Positions 1-7,243 of a stretch of 37,002 bases of DNA are shown here, one piece after another; the first letter of the stretch is position 1; each line of letters starts with the position of its first letter. The translations under genes were made by a program, and so were the position numbers. The notes under the pieces are model-generated. The model was not told the DNA's origin. It saw only the letters and a list, made by a program, of their open reading frames with translations, and made no database searches. The stretch comes from Helicobacter sp. (GTDB lineage: Bacteria; Campylobacterota; Campylobacteria; Campylobacterales; Helicobacteraceae): NCBI RefSeq assembly GCF_014799995.1, contig NZ_JAAVGY010000060.1, positions 1 to 37,002 of the forward strand, in the 5' to 3' direction.

Positions 1-783
1 GCAAGTTTGGATTCCATTTTGCCCGCAATCCAAAGAGGGGTGATTGGTTACAATGATTGCGATGATGGAAGCGAGGAGATTATTTTAGAATTTTGCAAAT
101 CTTATCCTAGCTTTATCCCCATCAAATATCCTCACAATGTAATTTTTCAATCTCCTGTGAAAGAAGAAAATAAGTTCTACACTTATTATAATTATATAGT
201 TTCTTATATACCAAATGATGAATGGTTTATTAAAGTTGATGTAGATCACATTTATGATGCCAAAAAACTCTATAAATCTTTCTATCTCCTCAAGCAAAAC
301 GATATTTTAGCTCTCTCTCGGATAGATTGCTTCATAGAAAATGACCGCGTGTATCTTATCAACTCATCAAAGGGATTCTATATGAGGGCTGGAGACCAAA
401 CAATGAGAAAGGTAGATAGATACAATTATGAAAGAATTGTTCCTCTTGATGCTTCACTCCAACTCAAACACCACGATTCCTTAATCATCGGCAATCCCAC
501 TGCACAACAAAAAGCAATTATGCAAAAAGGCTATCTTTCTTATGAGGGCAAGAAAGATTCTCCTTATAGGAAAGTGTGTCGCTCTGAACTCTGCCACTAT
601 CACTTCCCTGCTGTTAAAGCATCAAGAATGAGAGAGGAATATTTATCTAAACGGGGAGGAACGATTCTCCTGCAAGACTTTATCAAAACCAAAGATTGTC
701 CTATTGATACAGAAATAGACCCAGAAATGCTAAATGAAGGGCACATTCTAGCACTTTATAGCAGATTTGATTTGGATAGATAA
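1..783 (+). CDS. cgtA: CgtA-like beta-1,4-N-acetylgalactosaminyltransferase, 5' end outside window
   Basis: Glycosyltransferase expected to add GalNAc to the outer core of lipooligosaccharide at the inner face of the cytoplasmic membrane. The reading frame is open from base 1, so the start lies outside the window; a TTG at base 7 is only an internal codon. The first visible residues (ASLDSILPAIQRGVIGYND) are nearly identical, from memory, to an internal stretch of Campylobacter jejuni CgtA, which begins about 100 residues into that 347-aa protein. The metal/nucleotide-sugar motif DVDH followed by IYDAKKLYKSF is present, as is a downstream HYHFP motif. The C-terminal half diverges more, so the acceptor, and even GalNAc as donor, is uncertain. 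It ends in TAA at 781-783 and is followed by a repeat-rich gap and convergent genes. Confidence 0.85.
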   Translation, partial: ASLDSILPAIQRGVIGYNDCDDGSEEIILEFCKSYPSFIPIKYPHNVIFQSPVKEENKFYTYYNYIVSYIPNDEWFIKVDVDHIYDAKKLYKSFYLLKQNDILALSRIDCFIENDRVYLINSSKGFYMRAGDQTMRKVDRYNYERIVPLDASLQLKHHDSLIIGNPTAQQKAIMQKGYLSYEGKKDSPYRKVCRSELCHYHFPAVKASRMREEYLSKRGGTILLQDFIKTKDCPIDTEIDPEMLNEGHILALYSRFDLDR

Positions 784-1143
784 TGACAAGTTGGCTTCTA
801 TTGTGAGGGATAAGAGAAACGAATGACGAAGCAATCTATAATAATGCGCTTCATAAATTAAACAATGGAATTTTAAAAGTTATTGGCGAGATTCTAAATT
901 ATAGATTGCTTCGGGCAAGCCCTCGCAATGACAAAATAGTAAAATTGCAGGTTGATAAGATTATGGATTGCTTCGTCCTTGAAGCCCTCGCAATGACGGG
1001 AAGCCAAAGCGTCTGCCACTGCGTCATTGTGAGACTTCGTAGAAGTCGTGGCAATCTATAATTTTGTATAGATTAAGTTTATTATGGAATCTTTAATGTG
1101 CTTGCAATGACTGAAGCACTTGGCTTTCCGCAATGGTAAAGGC
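784..1143. repeat. Gene-free gap filled with GGATTGC/GCAATGAC interspersed repeats
   Basis: The 360 bases lie between two convergent genes and hold no credible ORF. At least four copies of a short palindromic element are visible: about 901-933 and 962-998 in one orientation (GATTGCTTC, a short variable middle, then CTCGCAATGAC), 1022-1061 in the opposite orientation (GTCATTGTGAG then GTGGCAATC), and degenerate pieces near 823-840 and 1081-1112. Each can fold into a hairpin. The same element recurs in other intergenic gaps of this window and never inside a gene. It resembles the REP-like interspersed palindromes of many bacteria. A terminator role for the two converging genes is possible but unproven. 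Confidence 0.8.
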
Positions 1144-1914
1144 TTAATATATCCGATACATTACCCGAATCCGAATCTTAGTTTTCACGCTTGGATAAGG
1201 ATAGTCTTTATAAGCGATTCTAATCGTCCGCACACTATTATCATCTAGCAGGGTAAAACCACTTGGCGTGAGAAGTTTTAAGTCTGATATATCGCCGTTG
1301 GGATACAAATAAAACTCCACGATATTATCACCTTGCTGCCCCATTTTACCCGCAATTGCAGGATATTTTAAATATTTTTGTGTGATACGTCCGATTCCGC
1401 TTAAATTATCCCTGATAAACTGCCTCTGTTCCGCATCAAGTGAGCCAAATTCCTCACCATAAAGGTCTTTTATCTCTTGATTGGACATATCCTTGCCAAA
1501 GTCATAGATTGAAGGACTTTGTGGCGCATTCATTGCACTTTGAGCTTGTGGCTTTGCGAGGCTCTGCGCTAGCGATTGATTTGAGGATTGGGGAGTCTGC
1601 CTTGCCGGTTGTTTAGATTGTGCGGGTTTGGACTTGGCAGTTTTAGTGGGCTGCCTTTGCGTCTGTGTCTTTGGGGATTCTTTTGCTTGTGGAGGTGTTT
1701 TTGTCGTTGAATCAGGCTTTGGAGTTTGTTTTATCTCCCCCTCTCCACCTTGTGAGAATCTAAAGTGCTTTAGGCTGACACGTTCTCCCTCTTGTGTCCC
1801 CATACGCGGAGGGTGATAAAAGTCATCTGTGCGCCATTCCCACAAAAAAAGCATAAGCAGAATCGTATGGATTGCTAACGACAAAAAAAGTGCAACAAAA
1901 CTATTTCGTTTCAC
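1144..1914 (-). CDS. TonB-like energy-transduction protein
   Basis: A 256-aa protein with TonB architecture: a short basic N-terminus, one membrane anchor at about residues 7-25, a long Pro/Lys/Gln/Thr-rich spacer at about 55-135, and a globular C-terminal TonB-type domain (KYPAIAGKMGQQGDNIVEF ... PNGDISDLKLLTPSG ... DYPYP). TonB proteins pass proton-motive-force energy from ExbB/ExbD to outer-membrane receptors. No exbB or exbD is in the window, and the gene is the last of the fliN operon, overlapping the FliO-like gene by 14 bp. From memory HP0582 holds the same place in H. pylori. A partner other than iron receptors is therefore possible. The C-terminal domain is convincing; which receptor it serves cannot be seen. 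Confidence 0.8.
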   Translation of the reverse strand: MKRNSFVALFLSLAIHTILLMLFLWEWRTDDFYHPPRMGTQEGERVSLKHFRFSQGGEGEIKQTPKPDSTTKTPPQAKESPKTQTQRQPTKTAKSKPAQSKQPARQTPQSSNQSLAQSLAKPQAQSAMNAPQSPSIYDFGKDMSNQEIKDLYGEEFGSLDAEQRQFIRDNLSGIGRITQKYLKYPAIAGKMGQQGDNIVEFYLYPNGDISDLKLLTPSGFTLLDDNSVRTIRIAYKDYPYPSVKTKIRIRVMYRIY

Positions 1915-2431
1915 TCGGCAACTCTTGTTCCAATAATTCCTTAAACGATTCTTGCGCTTGATTTTGTTGCAATTCTATTTCCAAACTATAAGAATCAACC
2001 AACTGCGCACCATTAGGAGAAACAATCACCAAATACCGCTTCCCATAAGCTTCAAATACAACCAACTTGCTATGGAATCCCAATGTCGTGATAGACTGCA
2101 CCTGCACTGCGCTTGAGAGATTCTTTTTATCAAACAACGCACCCAATACGCTAGATTGGGCGCATTTGACTTGGGGAGTATTCAGGCGTGTTTTGACATA
2201 CCACAAAAACAACAAAAGCCCGACTAAAATTAAAATTACGCCAAAATACTGCAATAGATTGATATTTTCAAGAGGAGATTTTCCCATTTCAAAGGCAAAT
2301 TCCGAATGAGAATCTGGCTTCATTCCCTGCAACAATGGCTCTGCTGTATGTGTATTTTTATAGGCTTCATCGGCAGCAAGGATTCCGCCCCACAAGTACA
2401 ACCCGCACAAAAGTGCAAAAACCACTTTCAT
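1901..2431 (-). CDS. fliO: FliO-like flagellar export-apparatus protein
   Basis: A 176-aa protein with an N-terminal signal-like helix (residues 1-19), a roughly 40-residue extracytoplasmic stretch, one strong membrane segment at about 60-78 (YFGVILILVGLLLFLWYV) and a cytoplasmic domain containing VQSITTLGFHSKLVVFEAYGKRYLVIVS. That last block follows the FliO pattern (basic, LG..K..L.....G...L..V). FliO assists assembly of the FliP pore of the flagellar type III export gate. It sits directly after fliN with a 4-bp overlap, as HP0583 does in H. pylori. FliO is poorly conserved, so the call rests on topology, the C-terminal block and context. A generic fliN-linked membrane protein is the alternative. 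Confidence 0.65.
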   Translation of the reverse strand: MKVVFALLCGLYLWGGILAADEAYKNTHTAEPLLQGMKPDSHSEFAFEMGKSPLENINLLQYFGVILILVGLLLFLWYVKTRLNTPQVKCAQSSVLGALFDKKNLSSAVQVQSITTLGFHSKLVVFEAYGKRYLVIVSPNGAQLVDSYSLEIELQQNQAQESFKELLEQELPSETK

Positions 2432-2787
2432 ACCGTGCCGATACTCTCTCTTGTCAAATAATAAACAATCGCATTAGAATCCAAGATTTCATTGACACGA
2501 ATCGCTAGGTTTTTCTCATATACCATTACCTCGCCCTTGCCAATAATACGTCCATTAATGTAGATTTCCACGCTCTCACCTGCGGGTTTTTGAAGGTCAA
2601 TGATAGAACCCTTTTCAAAGCGCAAAATATCTAATAAGGGCACTTTTGTAGAGCCAAGCTCGGATTTGAAAATCACGCCCATATCCAAAAGCCCGCTATA
2701 ATTGTGCATAATCCCGTCTAAATATCGCGCTAAATCCTCTTGTTTAGGAGCTTGGATTTTGGCTAATGTAAATTCATCTGCTGGCAT
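2428..2787 (-). CDS. fliN: Flagellar motor switch protein FliN
   Basis: A 119-aa protein whose C-terminal half is a SpoA/FliN domain: GVIFKSELGSTKVPLLDILRF, then GSIIDLQKPAGESVEIYING, then GKGEVMVYEKNLAIRVNEI. FliN forms most of the lower C-ring of the flagellar motor, binds CheY-P and docks the export ATPase complex. The length fits FliN rather than the longer FliM or FliY. It starts 9 bp after the CheX-like gene and overlaps the FliO-like gene by 4 bp, so all four genes probably share one transcript. Confidence 0.93.
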   Translation of the reverse strand: MPADEFTLAKIQAPKQEDLARYLDGIMHNYSGLLDMGVIFKSELGSTKVPLLDILRFEKGSIIDLQKPAGESVEIYINGRIIGKGEVMVYEKNLAIRVNEILDSNAIVYYLTRESIGTV

Positions 2788-2796
2788 TCTTTCCCT

Positions 2797-3210
2797 TTAC
2801 CTGTGCAAAAATAGTGAGCACGGCGCGCCCTCAAGCGTGAAATTCAAATGATTGTATTGCTTGTCTTGAAATTCACCATAGCCAAACACGCGTGGAGTAT
2901 TGATATTGAAACTCTTTTCTTCTTTGATTGCAATCACCTTGCTTAATCCAATCGTTAAATTGGCTAACTCTTGTGAGAGGTCTTGCAAAGTCAAATCATC
3001 TTTTGCGTGTTCTCCAAATAATCCAAACGACAAAATATTCAAAAATTCTTTAGAGCTTACAAAAGTAACCGTACCCTTAGTATCATCACCAAAGATAAGA
3101 TCAATGCTAGAGATATAACCGCGTAAAAGCTTATCATTGCAACGCGTGGGTGTTTTCTCAAGCGTATCTTGTATGGCTTGGATAAATGCCTTTTCAATGA
3201 TTCCTTTCAT
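2797..3210 (-). CDS. CheX/CheC-type CheY-P phosphatase-like protein
   Basis: A 137-aa protein resembling single-domain CheX. The CheC/CheX/FliY phosphatase signature D-x3-E-x2-N is present at D77, E81 and N84 (DLSQELANLTIG). In that family E and N activate the water and orient the phosphoryl group of CheY-P. There is one such site, as in CheX, against two in most CheC. The middle segment (GTVTFVSSKEFLNILSFGLFG) and the conserved G after the motif also fit. It is first in an operon with fliN and a FliO-like gene, so a role in CheY dephosphorylation at the motor switch is plausible. Target and activity are inferred. Confidence 0.7.
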   Translation of the reverse strand: MKGIIEKAFIQAIQDTLEKTPTRCNDKLLRGYISSIDLIFGDDTKGTVTFVSSKEFLNILSFGLFGEHAKDDLTLQDLSQELANLTIGLSKVIAIKEEKSFNINTPRVFGYGEFQDKQYNHLNFTLEGAPCSLFLHR

Positions 3211-3251
3211 AAAAATGACCTTAAATTTAAGTTAAACAAAATTAATGAATC

Positions 3252-3257
3252 ATTATA
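3252..3257 (-). promoter_or_regulatory. Sigma-70 -10 box for the CheX-fliN-fliO-tonB operon
   Basis: Read on the minus strand this is a perfect TATAAT within GGCTATAATGATTC, 42 bp upstream of the CheX-like start codon. No -35 box is evident, as is usual in Helicobacter and Campylobacter; A/T-rich sequence lies upstream. The predicted start of transcription is near 3245. Confidence 0.6.
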
Positions 3258-3372
3258 GCCAAACTTTATTTATTTTTGCTGTAAATTCTGCTTTTTGAAA
3301 AAATTTTATTTCTCTTATTCTTTGACTTGATTGCATTGTGTTACTATTTATAACTTCGCTGCCATCATAATA

Positions 3373-4362
3373 TCATAACCATTTCGGATTTGCTGTAAAG
3401 CTCACAAGCAGCCAAATCTTATAACTTGGAATCTCAAGGGATTGTTCAATCTTATTGCGAATCATATCCATTTCACTAATGCTTATCCTTGCGTTTGCGT
3501 CTGTGATAAGGAGATTGACCTCAATCATAAAGAATCTCCCGCTTTTAGCCACGTGCGTATCATAATCCGCAAACCCATACTCCGCACTTAGAGATTCCAT
3601 AACCTCTGTGATTTTATCGTCTAGCTCTTTGGGTGCAATCATCATCAAATCCTTTAGATTTGCGATACAAATCCCTAAAGGCGTCCAAGCCAAAGATATG
3701 CTTAAAAACACAAGCAGAATCGGGTCAATATAGCGCGTCAAGGGCTCTTGTTGCTCGGGGTCAAACCACACAATCATTCCAAAAGCAAGCAATGCACCCA
3801 AATAAAGCACGCAGTCAATTTTCCATTCCACATTATCTACGCCAATTAGCTCGGAATCAAGACTTTTAGCAAAAAAACGCGTATAGGCAAAAATACCAAA
3901 ACACAGCACAAAGGCACAAAAAGTATAAACGACTGCACCATTGATTTGCAGTGTATAGCCCCCGCCCAAAATATCCCTTATCCCTCCAATCAAGGCATAA
4001 ATACACACGATAAGCAGAATCAGGCTTTTAAAGAGATTCACCATAGGCTCAAAACGTACATAACCATATTGGAAAACATCATCATCTTCACGATAAATAA
4101 AGCGCGAGGTAATCACGCTTAACAACCCCAAACCTACCGAAACAAGAGCGATGATTCCATCAAAGACAATGGCAGAGCTCTTAAAGCTCAAGCCAAAGGC
4201 GATTCCTAAAACCGCCAATAACAACGCGCTATACATAGAAATCTTTAACACAAATTGCTCTTGATGATTCTCCGCTAGTAAGGGCTGCACGACTTGCAAA
4301 GGCTGGGAAGCGTTTTGACGCACTTTTCTACCATAGTTGTTTGTTGGAATCTTTAGCTTCAT
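3373..4362 (-). CDS. Cation diffusion facilitator (CDF) metal transporter
   Basis: A 329-aa membrane protein with about six membrane segments between residues 40 and 230 and a C-terminal cytoplasmic domain of about 90 residues, the usual CDF layout for divalent-metal/H+ antiport. Segment 2 carries FDGIIALVSVGLG and segment 5 carries DNVEWKIDCVLYLGALL. The transport site differs from FieF/YiiP: where FieF has D45-x3-D49 and H153-x3-D157, this protein has D68-x3-A72 and E179-x3-D183. That pattern fits the COG3965 branch of the family, whose metal is poorly known. It starts from an ATG preceded by AGGTAG and is divergent from pstS. Substrate is unknown; Zn, Co, Mn and Fe are all possible. Confidence 0.85.
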   Translation of the reverse strand: MKLKIPTNNYGRKVRQNASQPLQVVQPLLAENHQEQFVLKISMYSALLLAVLGIAFGLSFKSSAIVFDGIIALVSVGLGLLSVITSRFIYREDDDVFQYGYVRFEPMVNLFKSLILLIVCIYALIGGIRDILGGGYTLQINGAVVYTFCAFVLCFGIFAYTRFFAKSLDSELIGVDNVEWKIDCVLYLGALLAFGMIVWFDPEQQEPLTRYIDPILLVFLSISLAWTPLGICIANLKDLMMIAPKELDDKITEVMESLSAEYGFADYDTHVAKSGRFFMIEVNLLITDANARISISEMDMIRNKIEQSLEIPSYKIWLLVSFTANPKWL

Positions 4363-4387
4363 TCATCTACCTAGAATTTTACGCAAG

Positions 4388-4393
4388 ATTATA
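4388..4393 (-). promoter_or_regulatory. -10 box for the CDF transporter gene
   Basis: A perfect TATAAT on the minus strand (in GCGTTATAATCTTG), 26 bp upstream of the CDF start codon. A second TATAA-rich stretch lies just further upstream. The predicted start of transcription is near 4381. Confidence 0.55.
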
Positions 4394-4460
4394 ACGCATT
4401 TTTATAATTTACAAGAATCGCCAAACACATCTTAATCCTTACGAGATTCCATATTATAAA

Positions 4461-4508
4461 ATCGTGGCAATCCATAATGCTACACTTTAAATAAATCAAG
4501 CAATGACA
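4461..4508. repeat. Degenerate copy of the GGATTGC/GCAATGAC repeat
   Basis: ATCGTGGCAATCCATAAT is followed about 20 bases later by CAAGCAATGAC. These are two half-elements of the interspersed repeat family, between the divergent CDF and pst promoters. Confidence 0.5.
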
Positions 4509-4572
4509 AAAAGTCAAGCCCCATTAATTTAAATTTTATTTAACCAATATTAATACATTTTAAAGACATTTT

Positions 4573-4581
4573 TGCTACGAT
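4573..4581 (+). promoter_or_regulatory. Extended -10 promoter for pstSCAB
   Basis: TGCTACGAT matches an extended -10 element (TG-n-TAnnAT). It lies 32 bp upstream of the pstS ATG and is followed by an AAAAGGA ribosome site at 4601. The AT-rich tract upstream has no clear -35. A phosphate-response operator may lie between 4500 and 4570, but I cannot identify one. Confidence 0.45.
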
Positions 4582-4613
4582 TGCGCTTTTAAACTTCACA
4601 AAAAGGACAAATT

Positions 4614-5504
4614 ATGCTAAAAGTTTCTACACTTTTATCTGCTTCAGTTTTGTTGCTCACATTTGGCGCATTTGCCGGTTGTGGATCTAATAATTCTAAA
4701 GATTCTGCAGAATCTCACAATGCTAATCCCGCTGCAAGCACTGCATTAGGAGTGTTTGCCAATCAAAGTGGCAAGATTGACATTGCTGGCGGCACGGCGC
4801 ATATTCCCGTGATGAAAAAGGCAGCAGAAGCGATTATGGCATCTAATCCTCAAATCACGATTACCATTACAGGAGGCGGCACAGGTGCTGGAATCACAAA
4901 GGCTGGCGAGGGCTTGGCGGATATTGGCAACACTGGACGCGCATTAAAGCCACAAGAAATTGAGAAATACAACCTCATCTCTTTCCCTTTTGCTGTTGAT
5001 GGCGTTGCGATTGCTGTGCATAAAGAAAATCCTCTATCTAATCTCACGAAAGAACAAGCAAGCCAAATCTTCAGTGGTGCAGTCAAAAATTGGAGTGAGC
5101 TCGGAGGCAATGAGGGTGTAATCAATCTCTATGTCCGCGAAGATGGTAGCGGCACACGCGATACCTTTGAGGGCAGAGGCTTAAACAAAGGCACAGAGAT
5201 TCCACAATCCGCAAATGTCGTTAGCTCCAATGGCGCGATGAAAATTGCGATTGCACAAGATAAAAATGCGATTGGTTATGTCGGAATCGGACATTTAGAT
5301 GATAGCATTAAAGGAATCGCATTTGAGGGCGTTACACCTACTCAAGAAAAGACAAAAGAGGGCACATATCAAATCAGCAGACTTTTGTATATGAACACAA
5401 AAGGCGAGCCACAAGGGCTTACAAAACTCTTTATAGATTATATCTATTCTGAAGATGGCGCAAAATTCATTGAGCAATCAGGCTATATTCCACTTCCAAA
5501 ATGA
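4614..5504 (+). CDS. pstS: Phosphate ABC transporter, phosphate-binding lipoprotein PstS
   Basis: A 296-aa periplasmic phosphate-binding protein. The N-terminus is a lipoprotein signal ending FAGC with the acylated cysteine at residue 23. The PstS family blocks are present: a GG-T-H/IPVM-K-AAEA start, ITITGGGTGAGITKAGEGLADIGN, AVDGVAIAVHKENP, and the phosphate-loop region REDGSGTRDTFEGRGL. It captures inorganic phosphate and hands it to PstC/PstA. It is first in pstSCAB and its stop overlaps the pstC start (ATGA), which supports translational coupling. H. pylori lacks this system. Confidence 0.95.
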   Translation: MLKVSTLLSASVLLLTFGAFAGCGSNNSKDSAESHNANPAASTALGVFANQSGKIDIAGGTAHIPVMKKAAEAIMASNPQITITITGGGTGAGITKAGEGLADIGNTGRALKPQEIEKYNLISFPFAVDGVAIAVHKENPLSNLTKEQASQIFSGAVKNWSELGGNEGVINLYVREDGSGTRDTFEGRGLNKGTEIPQSANVVSSNGAMKIAIAQDKNAIGYVGIGHLDDSIKGIAFEGVTPTQEKTKEGTYQISRLLYMNTKGEPQGLTKLFIDYIYSEDGAKFIEQSGYIPLPK

Positions 5505-6343
5505 AACTAGTCGCAACACTTGCGACACTTATAGCATTGAGTGGTATTTGCCTACTCTTTATCGTGATTGGGGGATTTGGGCTACAAACGCTCGCTTCTA
5601 ATCCCGGCTTGACTTTGCACTTTAGTTGGAATCCCAAAGCAAATGAATTTGGGGTTTTGACAATGCTTGTCAATTCACTCATTCTAAGCTTTAGCACTTT
5701 GCTTGTCGCATTTCCATTGGCATTAGGAATCGCTTGTTGGTTGATTTTGCCAACAAAGTCCAAAGTTGGCAAGATTTTGCAGGGCTATTTAAGCTTTCTC
5801 GTGCGCCTTATGGGCTCTATTCCAACCGTTCTTTATGCGTTTGGCGCATTGTTCTTGCTCGTGCCCATTTTACGAGAAACTTTTGGAGGGAGCGGGCGGA
5901 ATCTTTTAGCCTGCATTTGCGTTCTAAGTTTCGTTGTCCTGCCTACAATGGTTTTGCTCCTAGAATCAGGACTTAAAAAGCCCTTTATCCACCAGCATTT
6001 CAATGCACTTGCGCTCGGAATGCGTAGCTTTGAAACTCTATCCTTTATCGTGATTCCAAAGGCTAAAGGCGTGCTTCTTGGGGCATTCTTGCTCGGCTTT
6101 GGGAGAGCCTTTGGCGATACGATGATTGCGCTAATGCTTTCCTCCAATGCACTGACTTTTGCAACCTCACTTCTTGACCCTTTGCGTGTTTTGAGCGCAC
6201 ACATTGCGTTAATTACCGCTAATGAAGCCATTGGAGATGCGTATAATGCGCTGTTTGTTTCTGGATTCTTGCTCATTGTCGTCAATGCGCTCTTGGCTCT
6301 TCTTGCGCGTGGAATTTTGCATAAAAATTCCGCTACCATTTAG
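5501..6343 (+). CDS. pstC: Phosphate ABC transporter permease PstC
   Basis: A 280-aa inner-membrane permease with about six membrane segments. The BPD-transporter coupling region (GMRSFETLSFIVIPKAKG ... LGFGRAFGDTMIALML) contacts the ATPase PstB. The length is near the family norm. The start codon overlaps the pstS stop and pstA follows after 9 bp. It forms the phosphate channel as a heterodimer with PstA. Confidence 0.92.
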   Translation: MKLVATLATLIALSGICLLFIVIGGFGLQTLASNPGLTLHFSWNPKANEFGVLTMLVNSLILSFSTLLVAFPLALGIACWLILPTKSKVGKILQGYLSFLVRLMGSIPTVLYAFGALFLLVPILRETFGGSGRNLLACICVLSFVVLPTMVLLLESGLKKPFIHQHFNALALGMRSFETLSFIVIPKAKGVLLGAFLLGFGRAFGDTMIALMLSSNALTFATSLLDPLRVLSAHIALITANEAIGDAYNALFVSGFLLIVVNALLALLARGILHKNSATI

Positions 6344-6352
6344 GAATCCTAA

Positions 6353-7243
6353 ATGAAACGCAAAATCGCAAATGCTCTTTATCTTTTAAGCCTTTGGGGG
6401 ACGCTTTGCGTTGCTTTAGCCGTTTTGTCCCTTTTGTTTTGGGTATTATGGCGCGGATTTTCGGTATTAGACCTACGATTATTTTTTGGCAATACACAAC
6501 CCTTGCTTGCGCTTTTGGGCAAAGCCGCCGTGTTTAATGGGATTTTCCCTGCCATTGTAGGCACTCTGTGGCTTGTTATCCTAAGTCTCTTACTCGCCAT
6601 TGCGCCCGGAATTGGTTGCGGAATCTATCTTAGCTTTTATGCAAGTCCTTTTCAAAAATGGCTCTTAAACACAATGGTGGATATTCTCGCGGGGATTCCG
6701 TCTGTGATTATGGGGCTCTTTGGGTTTTTAAGCATTCTATGGCTCAAGAATCACTTTTTACCGGAGGCGAATAGTTGCCTACTGCTAGCGGCTGCTTGTC
6801 TCGCGTTGCTCGTCTTACCTACCTTGATTGCCACGACAAAAGAAGCACTCTTATCTGTCCCGCAAGATTTAATGCTCAATGCCCGCGCACTCGGCTTGCA
6901 AAAGGGCACGATTCTATGGTATTTCTTGCTTCCTGAAGCGAGGAATGGAATCCTAAGCGGCGCAATCTTGGCACTTGGCAGAGTCGCGGAAGATACGGCA
7001 GTAGTAATGTTTGTCGGAGCAGTTGCGAATGCGGGCTTGCCCAATGGATTGTTTGGGAGGTTTGAATCCCTCTCATTCTATATTTACTACAATTCGCAAA
7101 ACTATCAAACGCAACTAGAATTACAAAACGCAATGGGAGCAAGTTTAGTGCTGCTTGGCTTGTGCGGATTCTTATTGCTTCTAGGAGTGTTTTTGAAAAG
7201 AATCTCAAAAAGGAAATTGAATGTCTTGCAGTCTCAAAATTGA
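6353..7243 (+). CDS. pstA: Phosphate ABC transporter permease PstA
   Basis: A 296-aa inner-membrane permease and partner of PstC. It has an N-terminal membrane helix, several further helices, the PstA-like block DILAGIPSVIMGLFGF, and the coupling loop NARALGLQKGTILWYFLLPEA followed by LGRVAEDTAVVMF. A TAGGA ribosome site precedes the ATG. Its last 23 bases overlap the pstB start, so pstB is probably translationally coupled. Confidence 0.92.
   Translation: MKRKIANALYLLSLWGTLCVALAVLSLLFWVLWRGFSVLDLRLFFGNTQPLLALLGKAAVFNGIFPAIVGTLWLVILSLLLAIAPGIGCGIYLSFYASPFQKWLLNTMVDILAGIPSVIMGLFGFLSILWLKNHFLPEANSCLLLAAACLALLVLPTLIATTKEALLSVPQDLMLNARALGLQKGTILWYFLLPEARNGILSGAILALGRVAEDTAVVMFVGAVANAGLPNGLFGRFESLSFYIYYNSQNYQTQLELQNAMGASLVLLGLCGFLLLLGVFLKRISKRKLNVLQSQN

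Noticed and set aside
784..1143. Possible CRISPR array in the repeated gap
   Set aside because: Repeats differ in length and orientation, spacing is irregular, and the same element is scattered through the window; no cas gene is present.
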